Source: Neptunicoccus cionae
Lineage (GTDB): Bacteria; Pseudomonadota; Alphaproteobacteria; Rhodobacterales; Rhodobacteraceae
Direction: 5' to 3'
NCBI RefSeq assembly: GCF_014643735.1
Contig: NZ_BMKA01000001.1
Location: forward strand, 744,001 to 808,000
DNA length: 64,000 nt
The position numbers and the translations under genes are program-made. Under the pieces are notes generated by a model, which made no database searches, was not told where the DNA came from, and saw nothing but the letters and a program-made list of their open reading frames with translations. Below, one piece after another: positions 1 to 10,300 of the stretch; position 1 is the first letter of the stretch, and every line of letters begins with the position of its first letter.

Positions 1-1301
1 ATGTGTCCAAATACACCAAGGCCAAGATTTTCCAGCCCGGCGCAAGTTGCGATGTTGTGATGCGGTTTTCCACCGTTGCCGGAGAACGCGGCAGCCCTGA
101 CACATGGCGCGACCCGCGCGGCTTTTCGGTGAAAATGTATACCGAAGACGGTAACTTTGACATGGTCGGGAACAACACGCCGATCTTCTTTATTCGCGAT
201 CCCTTGAAATTCCAGCACTTTATCCGCAGTCAGAAACGCCGCGCGGACAACAATCTGCGCGATCACGATATGCAGTGGGATTTCTGGACACTGTCGCCCG
301 AAAGCGCCCATCAGGTGACTTACCTTATGGGGGACCGTGGCATCCCGCGCACCTGGCGCGAAATGAATGGCTATTCCAGCCACACCTATTCGCTGGTGAA
401 CGCGGATGGCGAACGGTTCTGGGTCAAGTTTCACTTCCATACGGATCAGGGCGACGGGAACGCCTACCTTAGTCAGGATGAAGCGGACAAGCTGGCGGGT
501 ACGGACGGGGACTATCACCGCGCCGACCTGTTCAACCACATCGCTGACGGGGACTTCCCAAGCTGGACGCTGAAGTGGCAAATCATGCCGTTCGATGACG
601 CTAAGACATATCGTTTTAATCCGTTCGATCTGACCAAAGTTTGGCCGCACGAGGATTATCCGCTGATGGATGTGGGCAAGCTGACCCTGAACCGGAACCC
701 GACGGATTTCCACACAGAGATCGAACAAGCCGCATTCGAGCCCAACAACATGGTGCCTGGCGTTGGGCTGTCGCCTGACAAAATGCTGCTCGCCCGCGGG
801 TTTTCCTATTCTGACGCCCACCGCGCGCGCCTTGGGGTGAATTACAAGCATATTCCGGTGAACAGTCCGAAAGCACCTGTTCACAGCTACTCCAAGGATG
901 GGGCGGGGCGGACTGTGAAAGTAGAAGATCCGGTCTATGCGCCGAACTCCTATGGCGGACCGTCTGCCCAACCCGAAGCGGGCGAGGAAGCAGGCATCTG
1001 GCACGCAGACGGAGAAATGGTCCGCGCCGCTTATACCCTGCGCAAGGATGACGATGACTGGTCGCAAGCCGGCACACTGGTCCGCGATGTCATGGATGAT
1101 GCCGCGCGGGACCGTCTGGTGCAGAACGTCACTGGCCACCTGACCGCAGGCGTCAGCGAAAAAGTCCTGCAACGCGCGTTCGAATACTGGCGTAACATTG
1201 ACGCTGACACTGGCGTGAGGATCGAAAAAGCCGTTCGCGACAAGTTGGGAGGCAAATCCAAAGCCCCCGGCATGGCCTCCGCCAAAAGCATTGGCGGCTA
1301 A
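1..1301 (+). CDS. catalase, 5' end outside window
   Basis: Haem catalase, which converts hydrogen peroxide to water and oxygen. The gene is cut by the window edge: the frame is open from base 1, and the first visible residues ([12 protein letters not shown]) match the internal catalase segment that normally follows about 70 N-terminal residues, so the GTG at position 3 is an internal valine. The catalytic histidine lies in the missing part. Visible are the [20 protein letters not shown] core and the proximal haem-ligand region [15 protein letters not shown] with its tyrosine. The 432 visible residues plus the missing part give about 500, the size of small-subunit catalases. The C-terminus ends in a lysine- and serine-rich tail. 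A strong terminator follows directly. Family call is firm; the clade is not resolved. Confidence 0.95.
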   Translation, partial: VSKYTKAKIFQPGASCDVVMRFSTVAGERGSPDTWRDPRGFSVKMYTEDGNFDMVGNNTPIFFIRDPLKFQHFIRSQKRRADNNLRDHDMQWDFWTLSPESAHQVTYLMGDRGIPRTWREMNGYSSHTYSLVNADGERFWVKFHFHTDQGDGNAYLSQDEADKLAGTDGDYHRADLFNHIADGDFPSWTLKWQIMPFDDAKTYRFNPFDLTKVWPHEDYPLMDVGKLTLNRNPTDFHTEIEQAAFEPNNMVPGVGLSPDKMLLARGFSYSDAHRARLGVNYKHIPVNSPKAPVHSYSKDGAGRTVKVEDPVYAPNSYGGPSAQPEAGEEAGIWHADGEMVRAAYTLRKDDDDWSQAGTLVRDVMDDAARDRLVQNVTGHLTAGVSEKVLQRAFEYWRNIDADTGVRIEKAVRDKLGGKSKAPGMASAKSIGG

Positions 1302-1315
1302 CGTAAATAGGCAAA

Positions 1316-1350
1316 CGTACGGGGCGGTTTGCGCCCCGTACGGAATTTTT
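1316..1350 (+). terminator. Rho-independent terminator after catalase
   Basis: Perfect 11-bp inverted repeat CGTACGGGGCG (1316-1326) and CGCCCCGTACG (1332-1342) with a 5-base loop, followed by GAATTTTT. It lies 15 bases after the catalase stop codon. Confidence 0.88.
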
Positions 1351-1434
1351 GTTGCTTTTAAAATTAAGCGGAGTCAAATTTAACCCAAGACAATTCCGAA
1401 TATTTTTTCAATTTTTTCAACGATGGGGAAGTCT

Positions 1435-2769
1435 ATGGTTACGATTAATTCACATTTCGATGGCAGCAGCGATATTGAGAATGAGCCGGTTGGCGAGAAT
1501 GACAGTGCGGACCTGACGTGGTCGGGGTACCTCCCATTCTACTCGGTCTATGACGACAGCGATGACCGGTTTTACAACGTCAATGCCAGTTTCAGCGGAT
1601 CAAACTGGACAGTCGCATATATGGCGTTTCATGCCAAAGGTGGCAGCAAAGCAACCATTTCCGATGGCGGGACCAATACCAATATCGGGGTTCTGGCGCT
1701 GGGCGAGAGTTCGAAAGTTGTGCTGGATGGCACGCAGGTCGACTACATTGAAGGCTGGGGCGGGGTGCATGACATCACGCTCGGGGATCAGCGCACCCGG
1801 TTAGTGAAGTTAGGGGGGGATGAGGTCAAAGTCACGCTCTCTGGCAGGATCGATACCCTTGATCTGGGAGGTGTTGATAACACCGTTACCATGAACGGTG
1901 ACTCAGATATAAATTTCGCAAGGGTCTACACAGAAACCGGATTATCCAAGTTTAACATAAATGACGGCGGCGACATGCGTGTTCTTACCGCCAACGGTGG
2001 CGATGTAGAAATCAATATGGAGGGATCAGGTCGTATTCGAACCATCGAAGCTTTTGAGGGCACATTGGATATGACAACGGACGAGCGTTATGTCGCAAAT
2101 CTGTTTGCATACGATTCTGTTTCCGTGATCCACATCGGCGCTGGTGGAATAGGGGCCGTGCAAATCGGCTCAGGCTCGGCCATGTCTCACGTCATTACCG
2201 CGCAAGGCCATATTAGCAATCTAGAATTCTTTGACGATGATGCGGTGAAAATGACCTTGGGTGACGGCGGCGCGGGAACCCTGCGGACAGCAAATGGCAA
2301 TGATAAAGTTGTCGGCGGCAGCGGGTATATCGAGTTGATAAACACGCGCGATGGGAATGACGTTGTTGTGACAGGTAGCGGATATGTGGAAACGATCCGC
2401 ACAGGCGAAGGCCGCGACAAGGTCAAACTGAACGGGGATACCGGTAGCATTAAACTTGGCGGTGGAAACGATAAGTTTTTCGGTGGATCCGGCGATGACT
2501 GGGTCATTGGTGGTGCTGGCAATGACCTGATGAAGGGCGGCGGCGGCGGAGATTACTTTGTATTTGGTGATGGCAGCGGCAACGACAAGCTGCGCGCGTT
2601 CAAAAGCGGCGATGATCTGATGTTAATCGCAGATCACGAAGGCGGGTTTGACACGCTTTCCATTGAGAAAGTCGGCAAACACAAAGTGATCGAGTATGAC
2701 GGCGGCACGATCAAATTGCTCAAGCTTGGGAAAGCCGACATAGACGTCGACGATTTTTCGTTTATTTAA
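1435..2769 (+). CDS. RTX-like calcium-binding repeat protein
   Basis: Predicted secreted protein of 444 residues. The C-terminal third carries hemolysin-type glycine/aspartate nonapeptides (GGGNDKFFGGSGDDWVIGGAGNDL), which in this family bind calcium in a parallel beta-roll. It ends in the hydrophobic/acidic tail DIDVDDFSFI, as expected for a C-terminal type I secretion signal, and has no N-terminal signal peptide. The first 300 residues are rich in Gly, Asp, Asn and Thr, show weak beta-solenoid-like repeats, and contain no enzyme motif I recognise. I chose the ATG at 1435 because GGGG (1425-1428) is six bases upstream; an in-frame ATG at 1423 has no such site. No secretion genes are nearby. 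Function unknown beyond the RTX class. Confidence 0.8.
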   Translation: MVTINSHFDGSSDIENEPVGENDSADLTWSGYLPFYSVYDDSDDRFYNVNASFSGSNWTVAYMAFHAKGGSKATISDGGTNTNIGVLALGESSKVVLDGTQVDYIEGWGGVHDITLGDQRTRLVKLGGDEVKVTLSGRIDTLDLGGVDNTVTMNGDSDINFARVYTETGLSKFNINDGGDMRVLTANGGDVEINMEGSGRIRTIEAFEGTLDMTTDERYVANLFAYDSVSVIHIGAGGIGAVQIGSGSAMSHVITAQGHISNLEFFDDDAVKMTLGDGGAGTLRTANGNDKVVGGSGYIELINTRDGNDVVVTGSGYVETIRTGEGRDKVKLNGDTGSIKLGGGNDKFFGGSGDDWVIGGAGNDLMKGGGGGDYFVFGDGSGNDKLRAFKSGDDLMLIADHEGGFDTLSIEKVGKHKVIEYDGGTIKLLKLGKADIDVDDFSFI

Positions 2770-3469
2770 AGCGGCAATCTGGCGGCTTAGTGCCCTCTCT
2801 GACGAACCTGTTCGGACCCTATTTGCGGTTTCAGTGCAGTCTTTGCCTGAGATCTTGAAGGGTCCGTTCCCGGACGATATCGAACTGTTTGGATGTTATC
2901 GCCTTAAACTACCTAGTAAGGTGTTTAGGAGTATAGGGGTTGTTCACAGCGCTGGGTTGAAGGCGATTGTGCAATCTCATGCGCCGCTACTGTTATTTTG
3001 AAATTCACTTTTAGTTTGTTGGATTCAAACACAGGACTATTGGGAAGTTATGAAAACAAACGAAGACGTGAGCGATATTTTAGTGGATAATGACCTTCGA
3101 ACCTTCAGAAGTGAACGTGGCTATGCGGCTTACCCCGGGTTTCGATAAGGACTATAATAGCTCCGGTGACGAGGCGGGCACCGTCACCATTGAACATGAT
3201 CGCCCATTCTTTAGAGGCAATTCGAATTATATCGCATGGAAGCCAAAGAGTTAGATGAATGCAAAAGCGTTCATTTGATGGGTTTGCACAAATGGTAGCA
3301 ATGTCCTAGGTATCTGACAATTGTTCAGACTAAAAAACCGTTCGCAAACTGACCGTGGAGTTATAGAAAAACTCGCAAATGAAGTGGTCACACTTAATCA
3401 GATAGTTTTTCGGCTTAGCTAAGCTGTACTAACTTTCAATCAACTCACTCAAAACGCATCGGATCGCTC
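2770..3469. other. 700-bp AT-rich region without a convincing gene
   Basis: This stretch is clearly more AT-rich than the flanking genes. It holds only short open frames: 3050-3148 (32 codons, starting MKTNEDVSD after GGGAAG) and an overlapping +1-frame ORF at 3090-3254. The two overlap in a way that could reflect one frameshifted small gene. I see no terminator, tRNA or clear repeat. It may be decayed accessory DNA. Confidence 0.4.
3090..3254 (+). CDS. possible small protein, 54 aa, or gene remnant
   Basis: An ATG-initiated frame of 54 codons (begins MTFEPSEVNVAMRLTPGFDK, ends YIAWKPKS) with balanced amino acid use, so it could be coding or the remnant of a longer gene. It overlaps in the +1 frame the end of a 32-codon ORF starting at 3050. 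Joining the two would need a single-base shift near 3090. The ribosome binding site is weak (AGTGGA close to the ATG). I recognise no family. Kept only because it is the most protein-like frame in the 700-bp gap. Confidence 0.2.
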   Translation: MTFEPSEVNVAMRLTPGFDKDYNSSGDEAGTVTIEHDRPFFRGNSNYIAWKPKS

Positions 3470-4123
3470 ATGAGAAAAGGCTACGAAGAAATCCTTCACA
3501 ACGCAGCGCAGGAAGTTGATTATGTCGCGGACTTTTTAGAGGAACTTACTTTGGTTGAAGAAACTCGGAAACTGTGGCGCGCTTGGTCAGGAATTCTTGA
3601 CCACTACGCGAAAGCGGTCTCTGCTATGCGGCGTGCGACCGACCAAGGCAAATCAAAAGGTTGGTCCGATAAATTTCTAGCCGATCAGAAAAACGATCCT
3701 GTTCTTCAATATGCGTTTCAGTCAAGGGATCATGCATCCCACGTTTTCGAAGGTAAAAGAGAAGCGAACCCACGGACGGTTTCTGTGGGGGGGCTAGTTT
3801 CCCTATCTGGGAATTCGAGCGTGACCCTTTCAAACAATGTTATGGTGGGGGCGGATGGGAGCACACGTAAGCTTCCCGATGGCACTCTGGACACGAAAGA
3901 CGGGCGGTATGTGGGAGGTTCTATCCCTAAATGGGCCGTAAATGAGCGAGAGCATTTTGTGATATTAAAAGATGTGAAGACGCGGAGTGGTGTTTGGTCC
4001 ATCCCAAATCCAAGCACGCATCCGTCAAAGCAGGCGATAGAAATTGCTGAACATATCAATGACTGGCTGAAAGCAAAGCTGAGTGAGGCCAACGAAATAG
4101 CGAAGTTGGAAAAACCAAGATAA
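3470..4123 (+). CDS. hypothetical protein, 217 aa
   Basis: No family recognised. The N-terminal 75 residues look alpha-helical (charged, leucine/alanine-rich, with LWRAWSGILDHYAKAVSAMRRA). The middle (about 95-135) is a Gly/Ser/Val-rich beta-like segment (VSVGGLVSLSGNSSVTLSNN), followed by a KLPDGTLDTKDGRYVGG loop and a helical, lysine-rich C-terminus. There is no signal peptide or membrane segment, so it is probably cytoplasmic. Base composition is more AT-rich than the surrounding chromosome and it sits in the gene-poor patch next to tRNA-Arg, which suggests acquired DNA. The ATG at 3470 has only a poor upstream ribosome binding site. Confidence 0.55.
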   Translation: MRKGYEEILHNAAQEVDYVADFLEELTLVEETRKLWRAWSGILDHYAKAVSAMRRATDQGKSKGWSDKFLADQKNDPVLQYAFQSRDHASHVFEGKREANPRTVSVGGLVSLSGNSSVTLSNNVMVGADGSTRKLPDGTLDTKDGRYVGGSIPKWAVNEREHFVILKDVKTRSGVWSIPNPSTHPSKQAIEIAEHINDWLKAKLSEANEIAKLEKPR

Positions 4124-4424
4124 CAAGAGATTGTTTTTCTGCTAAGCTTTCATTTTTCACTAATGGTTGTGAACGACCATTCTAGCTGAACCATCGCGTC
4201 TGCTTAGGGCTGCGAGCGGCCGTGATCGCGAATCCCTTTCGCCTAGGTTCAAGGGCTACCTTAAGGTCGCAGCGCTGAGTGCAATCAAAAAAAACTTCCC
4301 CATCCAATCCGAAGAAACTAGAAAATTTATTTCATGATACCAATCGCTGGTAACATTTGCCGAACTGGTGGTTAACCGGCCAAAATTCCCGCTCACTCGA
4401 AACCCACCAAGTCATTGATTTTAA
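4124..4424. other. 301-bp gap before tRNA-Arg
   Basis: No open frame of note. It contains A/T runs (for example AAAAAAAACTT near 4290) and no clear terminator. This is the 3' flank of the minus-strand tRNA-Arg, where an integrated element would be expected, but I could not find a second copy of the tRNA 3' end within the window. Confidence 0.4.
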
Positions 4425-4501
<77 letters not shown>

Positions 4502-4603
4502 CTGAGGTGGGGGTATAGGGGGTTCTGATCGCAGGTTCAATTGGGTTTTTCAGGGTTTGCCGGTTTTTTTGTTTGAGGCATATACACAGGCAAGGCAGGT
4601 GCC

Positions 4604-5200
4604 TCAAATGTCGATCAGACCTTCCCGCACAGCGCGGATTAGCAGGCTAGCGGTGGAGTTGACGCCGAGTTTTCGCATTAGAGCAGTTCGGTGGCTGTCC
4701 ACAGTTTTGGGGCTGATATTCAGACGTTCGGCGGATTTGGCGTTGGTCAGACCCATTGCGATGCACTTTAGGACCTCTGTTTCCCGATTGGAGAGTCCTT
4801 TCGAAACATACGCCTTGCCTAACTGAAGCTCGGTCACGGGGCATGCAGCGAACTCTCCAGCCAGAACGCGCTTGAAACCGGCGCAGAGCAGGGCCGGATC
4901 GGTGCTTTTTTGGAACAACCCGTGCACACCGGCATCGCGGAGCCGATGCAAAAGATCAACGCTAGGCGATCCCGTGACCAGCGCCGTTCGCGTGCCGGGC
5001 GACCAGCGGGACACCTCTAGAAAAACCTCTAGCCCGTTAGCGTCTGGCATTGCGTAATCCAGCACTAGAAGGTCAGGAGCCAGTTTTCGCGCCAATCCTA
5101 TCGCTTCAAGCCCACTTGTACTGGTGCCTACAACTTCAAAACTTTTATGATCATGCAACACTTGCACCAGACCACCCACAGTGATCGCATGATCGTCCAC
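4604..5200 (-). CDS. NarL/FixJ-type response regulator
   Basis: Two-component response regulator: a receiver domain with the phosphoacceptor Asp in LLVLDYAMPD, then a C-terminal LuxR-type helix-turn-helix (LSNRETEVLKCIAMGLTNAK through SPKTVDSHRTALMRKL). It probably controls transcription in response to the divergent histidine kinase that begins 52 bases away. The start is a problem: GTG at 5200 begins inside the conserved VDDH motif and would remove the first beta strand. The frame continues upstream as IIASRVLIVDDHA to a stop at 5237-5239 but has no ATG, GTG, TTG or CTG there; ATT at 5222-5224, after AGGG, is a possible non-canonical start. Family call is firm, true start uncertain. Confidence 0.85.
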   Translation of the reverse strand: MDDHAITVGGLVQVLHDHKSFEVVGTSTSGLEAIGLARKLAPDLLVLDYAMPDANGLEVFLEVSRWSPGTRTALVTGSPSVDLLHRLRDAGVHGLFQKSTDPALLCAGFKRVLAGEFAACPVTELQLGKAYVSKGLSNRETEVLKCIAMGLTNAKSAERLNISPKTVDSHRTALMRKLGVNSTASLLIRAVREGLIDI

Positions 5201-5252
5201 AATGAGAACTCTACTGGCTATAATCTTAAGGTTTCCCTAATCTGGGCCTATT

Positions 5253-7250
5253 ATGGCCGGAAAAAACTATCGATTTTTTAGTATTCTTTGCTTGATCTTA
5301 TCCTGCCTTTTTGCAGGTTCTATTGCTACAGCCGAGCCTAGCAAGCCTTTCCTGCTTTCAAAAGCCCCTTTGGAGGCGGCAATGGTAGGGCATGTCGATT
5401 ATTATCTGGACCACGCCAGGGTCTTAGGGATCGCCGAGGTGACAAGCGATCCTGTGCAAGGAGCATTTGAACCTTTAAAATCCAAAACGGCGGAGTTCGG
5501 TTACACAAAAGCTGCGATTTGGTTGCGATTCAGTGTTAAATCCTTGCCGGGTGCACCACAGGATTGGAGGTTGCATTTTCGAGAGAATTTTCTTCAAGTA
5601 TTGGAAATGTATCAACTTTCCCCCCAAGGAAAGCCCGTCGTGCTGGAGCGGCATCGACCGGATTCGCCATTCTCAGATCGCTCAATTCGATACCCGGAAC
5701 TGGTCGTCGCATTTGATATTCCACAAGGAGAAACCCATCAATTTTATCTAAAGTATCGCTCTGGCGGATCAAGTCAGCTTTCGTTCACAATTCGATCCCA
5801 GCAAGAATTCGATACTCTCGCAGCGCGAAAAACTGCCAAGAATTTTATCTATTATGGCATGCTGTTGTTGCTGATCCTGATCGCATTCGCGGCCTTTTTT
5901 GCCACGCATCAGGTGATTTTCGCTGCTTACAGCACCTTCGCGACGTTCGGGTTGCTATTCATCATGCACGCAGACGGGAATGCCTTTCAGTATCTTTGGC
6001 CGAGTTTACCTTTATTTAACGGGTACTCCTCTATCCTGCTTGGGACGGGCTTGATCGCTTCTGGTGCCAATTTCACGCGGCTTTTCCTGTCGACCCGTGA
6101 TCACCATCCGTGGTTGGACAAAGTTCTGCTTGCGTTAATTTTCGGCGTTCTGGCCCTCGTCGTGTCAACTGTCGTGGTGGATACACAGCCGGTGAAAAAG
6201 TTACTGGTGTTATTGGCGCTTTGCGCTGCAATCCTGTTCACCCTGTCCGGTGTGATAGCAGCGCGCAAACGGTTTAAGGAGGTCCGTTTTTTTGCAATAG
6301 CCTGGTTCGGGGCTGTTATTTCCAGCGGAATTATGACGTCTCGTCACTGGTTCGGGATAGAAATTTCGGAGGAAGTGCAATTCGATAGCATGCGCATCGT
6401 TTTTGTCATGGACGCGGCCCTGATGGGGGCGGCAATTCTGGACCGGTTTAATCAGTTGCGGCAAGCCCGTGCAGACGCGCTGCAGCTAAGCCTGAGCGAG
6501 GCTGAAAGGAACCTGAAAATTTCCCGTCGGTTGCGTGATCTTGAGACCCGTTACGCGATGGCGCTAAAATTCGCGGAAAGCTCTAACCAGCGGATCGCGG
6601 ACACGGTACATGACATAAGGCAACCACTCCACGCGCTGCGTTTGAACATTCAACAGATGGTGGACGGGCAGGGCCGGGGCGCGCGGCGTGATACAGCTGG
6701 CCAGATTGAAGAGACATTTACCTACCTAGAAGAACTTGTGTCACAAAAGTTGAACATTAGCGTTGAGGAATGGGAGTTGGATGCTTCCAAACCGAAGCAA
6801 GAAACTGTTGCAATAGGGGAGGTCCTACGCAATGTGCATGAAATGTTTGCGCCGGATGCGGCTGCCAAGGGCGTTTCTCTTCGCTCTGTGCCAAGCCAAG
6901 CCCAGGTCGTGCTGCCACCGCTTGATTTGATGCGCATTGTGACAAACCTCGTATCTAATGGTATAAAGTACACTCCGAAAGGTAAGGTGCTTTTCGGGGT
7001 GCGGCGGCACAAAAGTGCTTTGTGGTTGCACGTATACGACAGGGGCAGCGGCCTGTCGCCAGAGGCGTTGAACCACATGAGGCTGCGCGCGGTGCGTGGA
7101 GATACAGCCATGAGTACTGAAGGGCACGGATTGGGGCTGTCTATCGTGCAATCGCTGGTCGAAAAGCACGGTTTGCGCTTGCGGACACGCCTTTTGAAGG
7201 GTGGCGGAAGTTGCGTTTCGGTCCTGCTGGAGCTCGCGCACATGCAATAA
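5253..7250 (+). CDS. 7TMR-DISM sensor histidine kinase
   Basis: Membrane sensor kinase of 665 residues. Signal peptide (1-28, cut near ATAEP), an extracellular 7TMR-DISM-type sensing domain (about 35-185), a block of hydrophobic segments (about 197-398), a coiled-coil linker (400-445) and a kinase core. The phospho-accepting His is H453 in VHDIRQPLHAL. The ATP-binding boxes are NLVSNGIKY (565-573), DRGSGLS (596-602) and GHGLGLSIV (624-632). It is transcribed divergently from the LuxR-type response regulator, the likely partner. The next gene downstream encodes a giant RTX protein, a possible but unproven target. The DISM domain suggests a small extracellular ligand such as a carbohydrate; the ligand is unknown. 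Confidence 0.88.
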   Translation: MAGKNYRFFSILCLILSCLFAGSIATAEPSKPFLLSKAPLEAAMVGHVDYYLDHARVLGIAEVTSDPVQGAFEPLKSKTAEFGYTKAAIWLRFSVKSLPGAPQDWRLHFRENFLQVLEMYQLSPQGKPVVLERHRPDSPFSDRSIRYPELVVAFDIPQGETHQFYLKYRSGGSSQLSFTIRSQQEFDTLAARKTAKNFIYYGMLLLLILIAFAAFFATHQVIFAAYSTFATFGLLFIMHADGNAFQYLWPSLPLFNGYSSILLGTGLIASGANFTRLFLSTRDHHPWLDKVLLALIFGVLALVVSTVVVDTQPVKKLLVLLALCAAILFTLSGVIAARKRFKEVRFFAIAWFGAVISSGIMTSRHWFGIEISEEVQFDSMRIVFVMDAALMGAAILDRFNQLRQARADALQLSLSEAERNLKISRRLRDLETRYAMALKFAESSNQRIADTVHDIRQPLHALRLNIQQMVDGQGRGARRDTAGQIEETFTYLEELVSQKLNISVEEWELDASKPKQETVAIGEVLRNVHEMFAPDAAAKGVSLRSVPSQAQVVLPPLDLMRIVTNLVSNGIKYTPKGKVLFGVRRHKSALWLHVYDRGSGLSPEALNHMRLRAVRGDTAMSTEGHGLGLSIVQSLVEKHGLRLRTRLLKGGGSCVSVLLELAHMQ

Positions 7251-7385
7251 ACTGCGAAAAATGGGGTGATCACCTGATACACGCCGAACTCGTTTAAGGT
7301 TAACCTAAGGGAAGGTGCGAAATTTCTGTGCCGGATTTTAGCTATTTAAACGGGGCATTGGCCCAAACGTATTAGGAGATGACCG

Positions 7386-10300
7386 ATGGGTGCCGGAGCA
7401 GAGCTATTCGCCTTTGACGAAAATTTGGAAGAAACCCGGAAAAACGTGATCGAGGCCCGCTCTGAGGTGCGTGAAATCCGGAAGGATGTAAAACTCGCGC
7501 GGCAAGCGTTGGAATACGCGACTAAAATCGAAAAACAGGCGGATGATTTCGGCAAGCAAGTGGATGCCATGCTTTTGTCCGTCAAGATCATGGGTAATGC
7601 GGGGCCGCTGAAGTCGGTTGCCAAAGTCGCCAAAATTGTTTTGGAAAAAGTGAAATCGGTTTCAGACAAGCTGGAAGATAAAGCCCGTGATCTGCGGATC
7701 AAGATCGAAGACGGCGAGTATATCGAAAAACTCAAGAACGCGGAAAAGAAGCTCTCAGCACTTGAGACAAAGATGCTTAACGTGGCGATCAAAGTCTATG
7801 AGGTAGAGGCCTCCACAGCTGAGATGATCGACACCTTTGAAACAGTAGACGAGGTGGACGGGCCGGAATATGACACGCTCAAGCCGCTGTCGGACACTGC
7901 GGAGGTGTTTGTCGAACCGCTCAACGACGTGCTTGAGACGCTGAACGGAACTTATAACAGCTTGAAGGACGAATTGGACAATTTTACCACAGCGTTCAAG
8001 GTGGGGGGACTGAACGCATTGGTGGCTGTGGCAGGGAAGTTCCAGCAGGTTGCCGACAGCCTTTCGTTCCTAAAAAAACCGTTAGAGATCGTGTATTCCA
8101 AGTTGAAACCGATCGAACCTATCCTTGATGCAATAGGCTTTATTTTCAAGATCACGGTAGAGCCAGTGCTCAACTGGATTATGGACAAGACGGGCATTAA
8201 CACATTGCTGGAAAAACTGGCTGACAAGATCTCCTCGGCATTGCCGGACGCGGATGCCTTGAACGGGTTAGAAGCCAAGATTGACGCTGTTTTTGAAAAG
8301 TTCGGAGAGCTTGGTAATCTGGTCACGCTGGACGGTTGGGATCTGGATCTGGACGGTTTTCTGGATGATTTTATCTCTCGCGTATTTGACGAATTTGGCA
8401 ATGATCCGTCCGACCGCCTGATCCTTGGGACCGAAGGCGCGGATGATTTGCATGGCACGGACTCCGCGGATGTAATCAATGCGCGCGCTGGGAATGACAC
8501 GGTGACAGCGGGTGCCGGGAACGATCTGATATTCGCTACACAGGGCAACGATACAATTTATGGAGGCGCCGGAGACAAGGACAGCCTGCGCTTTTCCGGT
8601 GGGCTGTCTGAATATTCCTTTTTCAGCACCGAGGATGGTGCAGGCATCGTCTTTTTCCATCAAAACCCTGCGAACGCGTATCTGACGCATGGTTACGAAA
8701 CCGTTTATGGTGTGGAAGATTTTTATTTCGGGCTCGACCATTTCACCTTCACCGAGCTGATTGAGAACGTAAAAGTCGCAGAAAACGCGTTGTTGGAAGG
8801 TACTCCGGAGAACGATTTCCTGTACGGCGGCCGTTTTTCGACAACGATTTACGGATTTGAAAAGGACGACCGTATCACCGGTTCCGCCTTTGTTGATACG
8901 CTTTATGGTGGCCTTGGCGATGACGTTTTTGTTGCGAGCGGCGGGGCGGATCAGGTCTTTGGCGGCGCAGGCAATGATACATGGCTATTTGCTGTTGATC
9001 CAGATGGCAGTTCCACTGTTGTTGCCGATCTGGCCGAAGGCACCGCCTGGGACGGGCGCGCCCATGACACGTTAACTGGGATCGAAAACATCATTATGCG
9101 GGATTCTCGTACTGTCCGTCTGCGCGGCGACGAACTCGACAACCGTTTGGTTGGCAATGACGGTGATGACTACATTGATGGAAGAGAAGGGGATGACCGT
9201 ATTTTCGGCGGCGACGGTAAGGACGTGCTGGTCGGCGGTCTTGGCCAGGACAGCCTTTTCGGAGGGGAGCATTTTGACCAATTGGTGGGCGGTGGCACAC
9301 CGGTTGACGGACAGGGCGATTTCTTTGATGGCGGAGAAGGCAACGACTGGCTGACCTACACTCCAACGGCGATCCGGTATGGATCATTCGAGCGCGTGGA
9401 CCCCCAGCCTGATACCGGTAGCTTGCGGATATACGGGGGAGAAGGACGGGTGGAGCATCTGGACACAGATGGCAGCCTTCTGGCATTCGATACATTTGTA
9501 AGCATTTCCAAAGTGACCGGGGGCGCGCAGGCTGATACACTTTACGGAGCATCGAGCCCTGACAATATGAGCGTTCAAATCGACGGGGGCGGGGGCGACG
9601 ATGTTCTTTTCTCCAACGGTGCGCCGCTGGTTGCTGGCGGTGACGGGGATGATCTGATCCAGCTGACCATGCCTGATACCATCTATAACGGCACCAACTT
9701 TGATGGGGGCAGGGGATATGACACCCTGGACACCCGCATGTTGGACGAGGTGCGGTTTTACCTGCGCAAGGTCGGTTCTATCGGCTCTAGTTTCCGTGGT
9801 TTTGATGCCTCGGAAAGCAGTGAGTTGGGGGTAGAGGACGATCTGGCGGAAACCTATGCTTCCCAGTTGTTTAGTGGCACATTCAACGGGATTGAACGTC
9901 TGTACCTCGGCGATTTCGCGGATGAAGTGCAGCTGCTGGGCAACGAACGGATGACGATCTATGGCGGGGGTGGGAACGACATTTTAATCCGTGATCCTTC
10001 GACGGATGGATCAACCTTCGGCGTGCTTTATGGCGGCGCTGGCGACGATTACATGCGCCTTCGGGATTACGGCTACTTGTTTGGCGGCGGGGGTAAAGAC
10101 ACGATGGTGATTGCCTCCGGTGGCAGCGGCAATGACATGACGGTCGATGGCGGTGCGGATGATGACCTTATTCAGATCCAGCGCTTTCGGGGCGATATTC
10201 TGGGCGGCGACGGTTACGATCGCATGCACTTTGATCTGAGCAGCCATTCCACCGCGCCGCGTATCGTGAACGTCGATCTAGAAGCTGGAACGGTTCTCGC

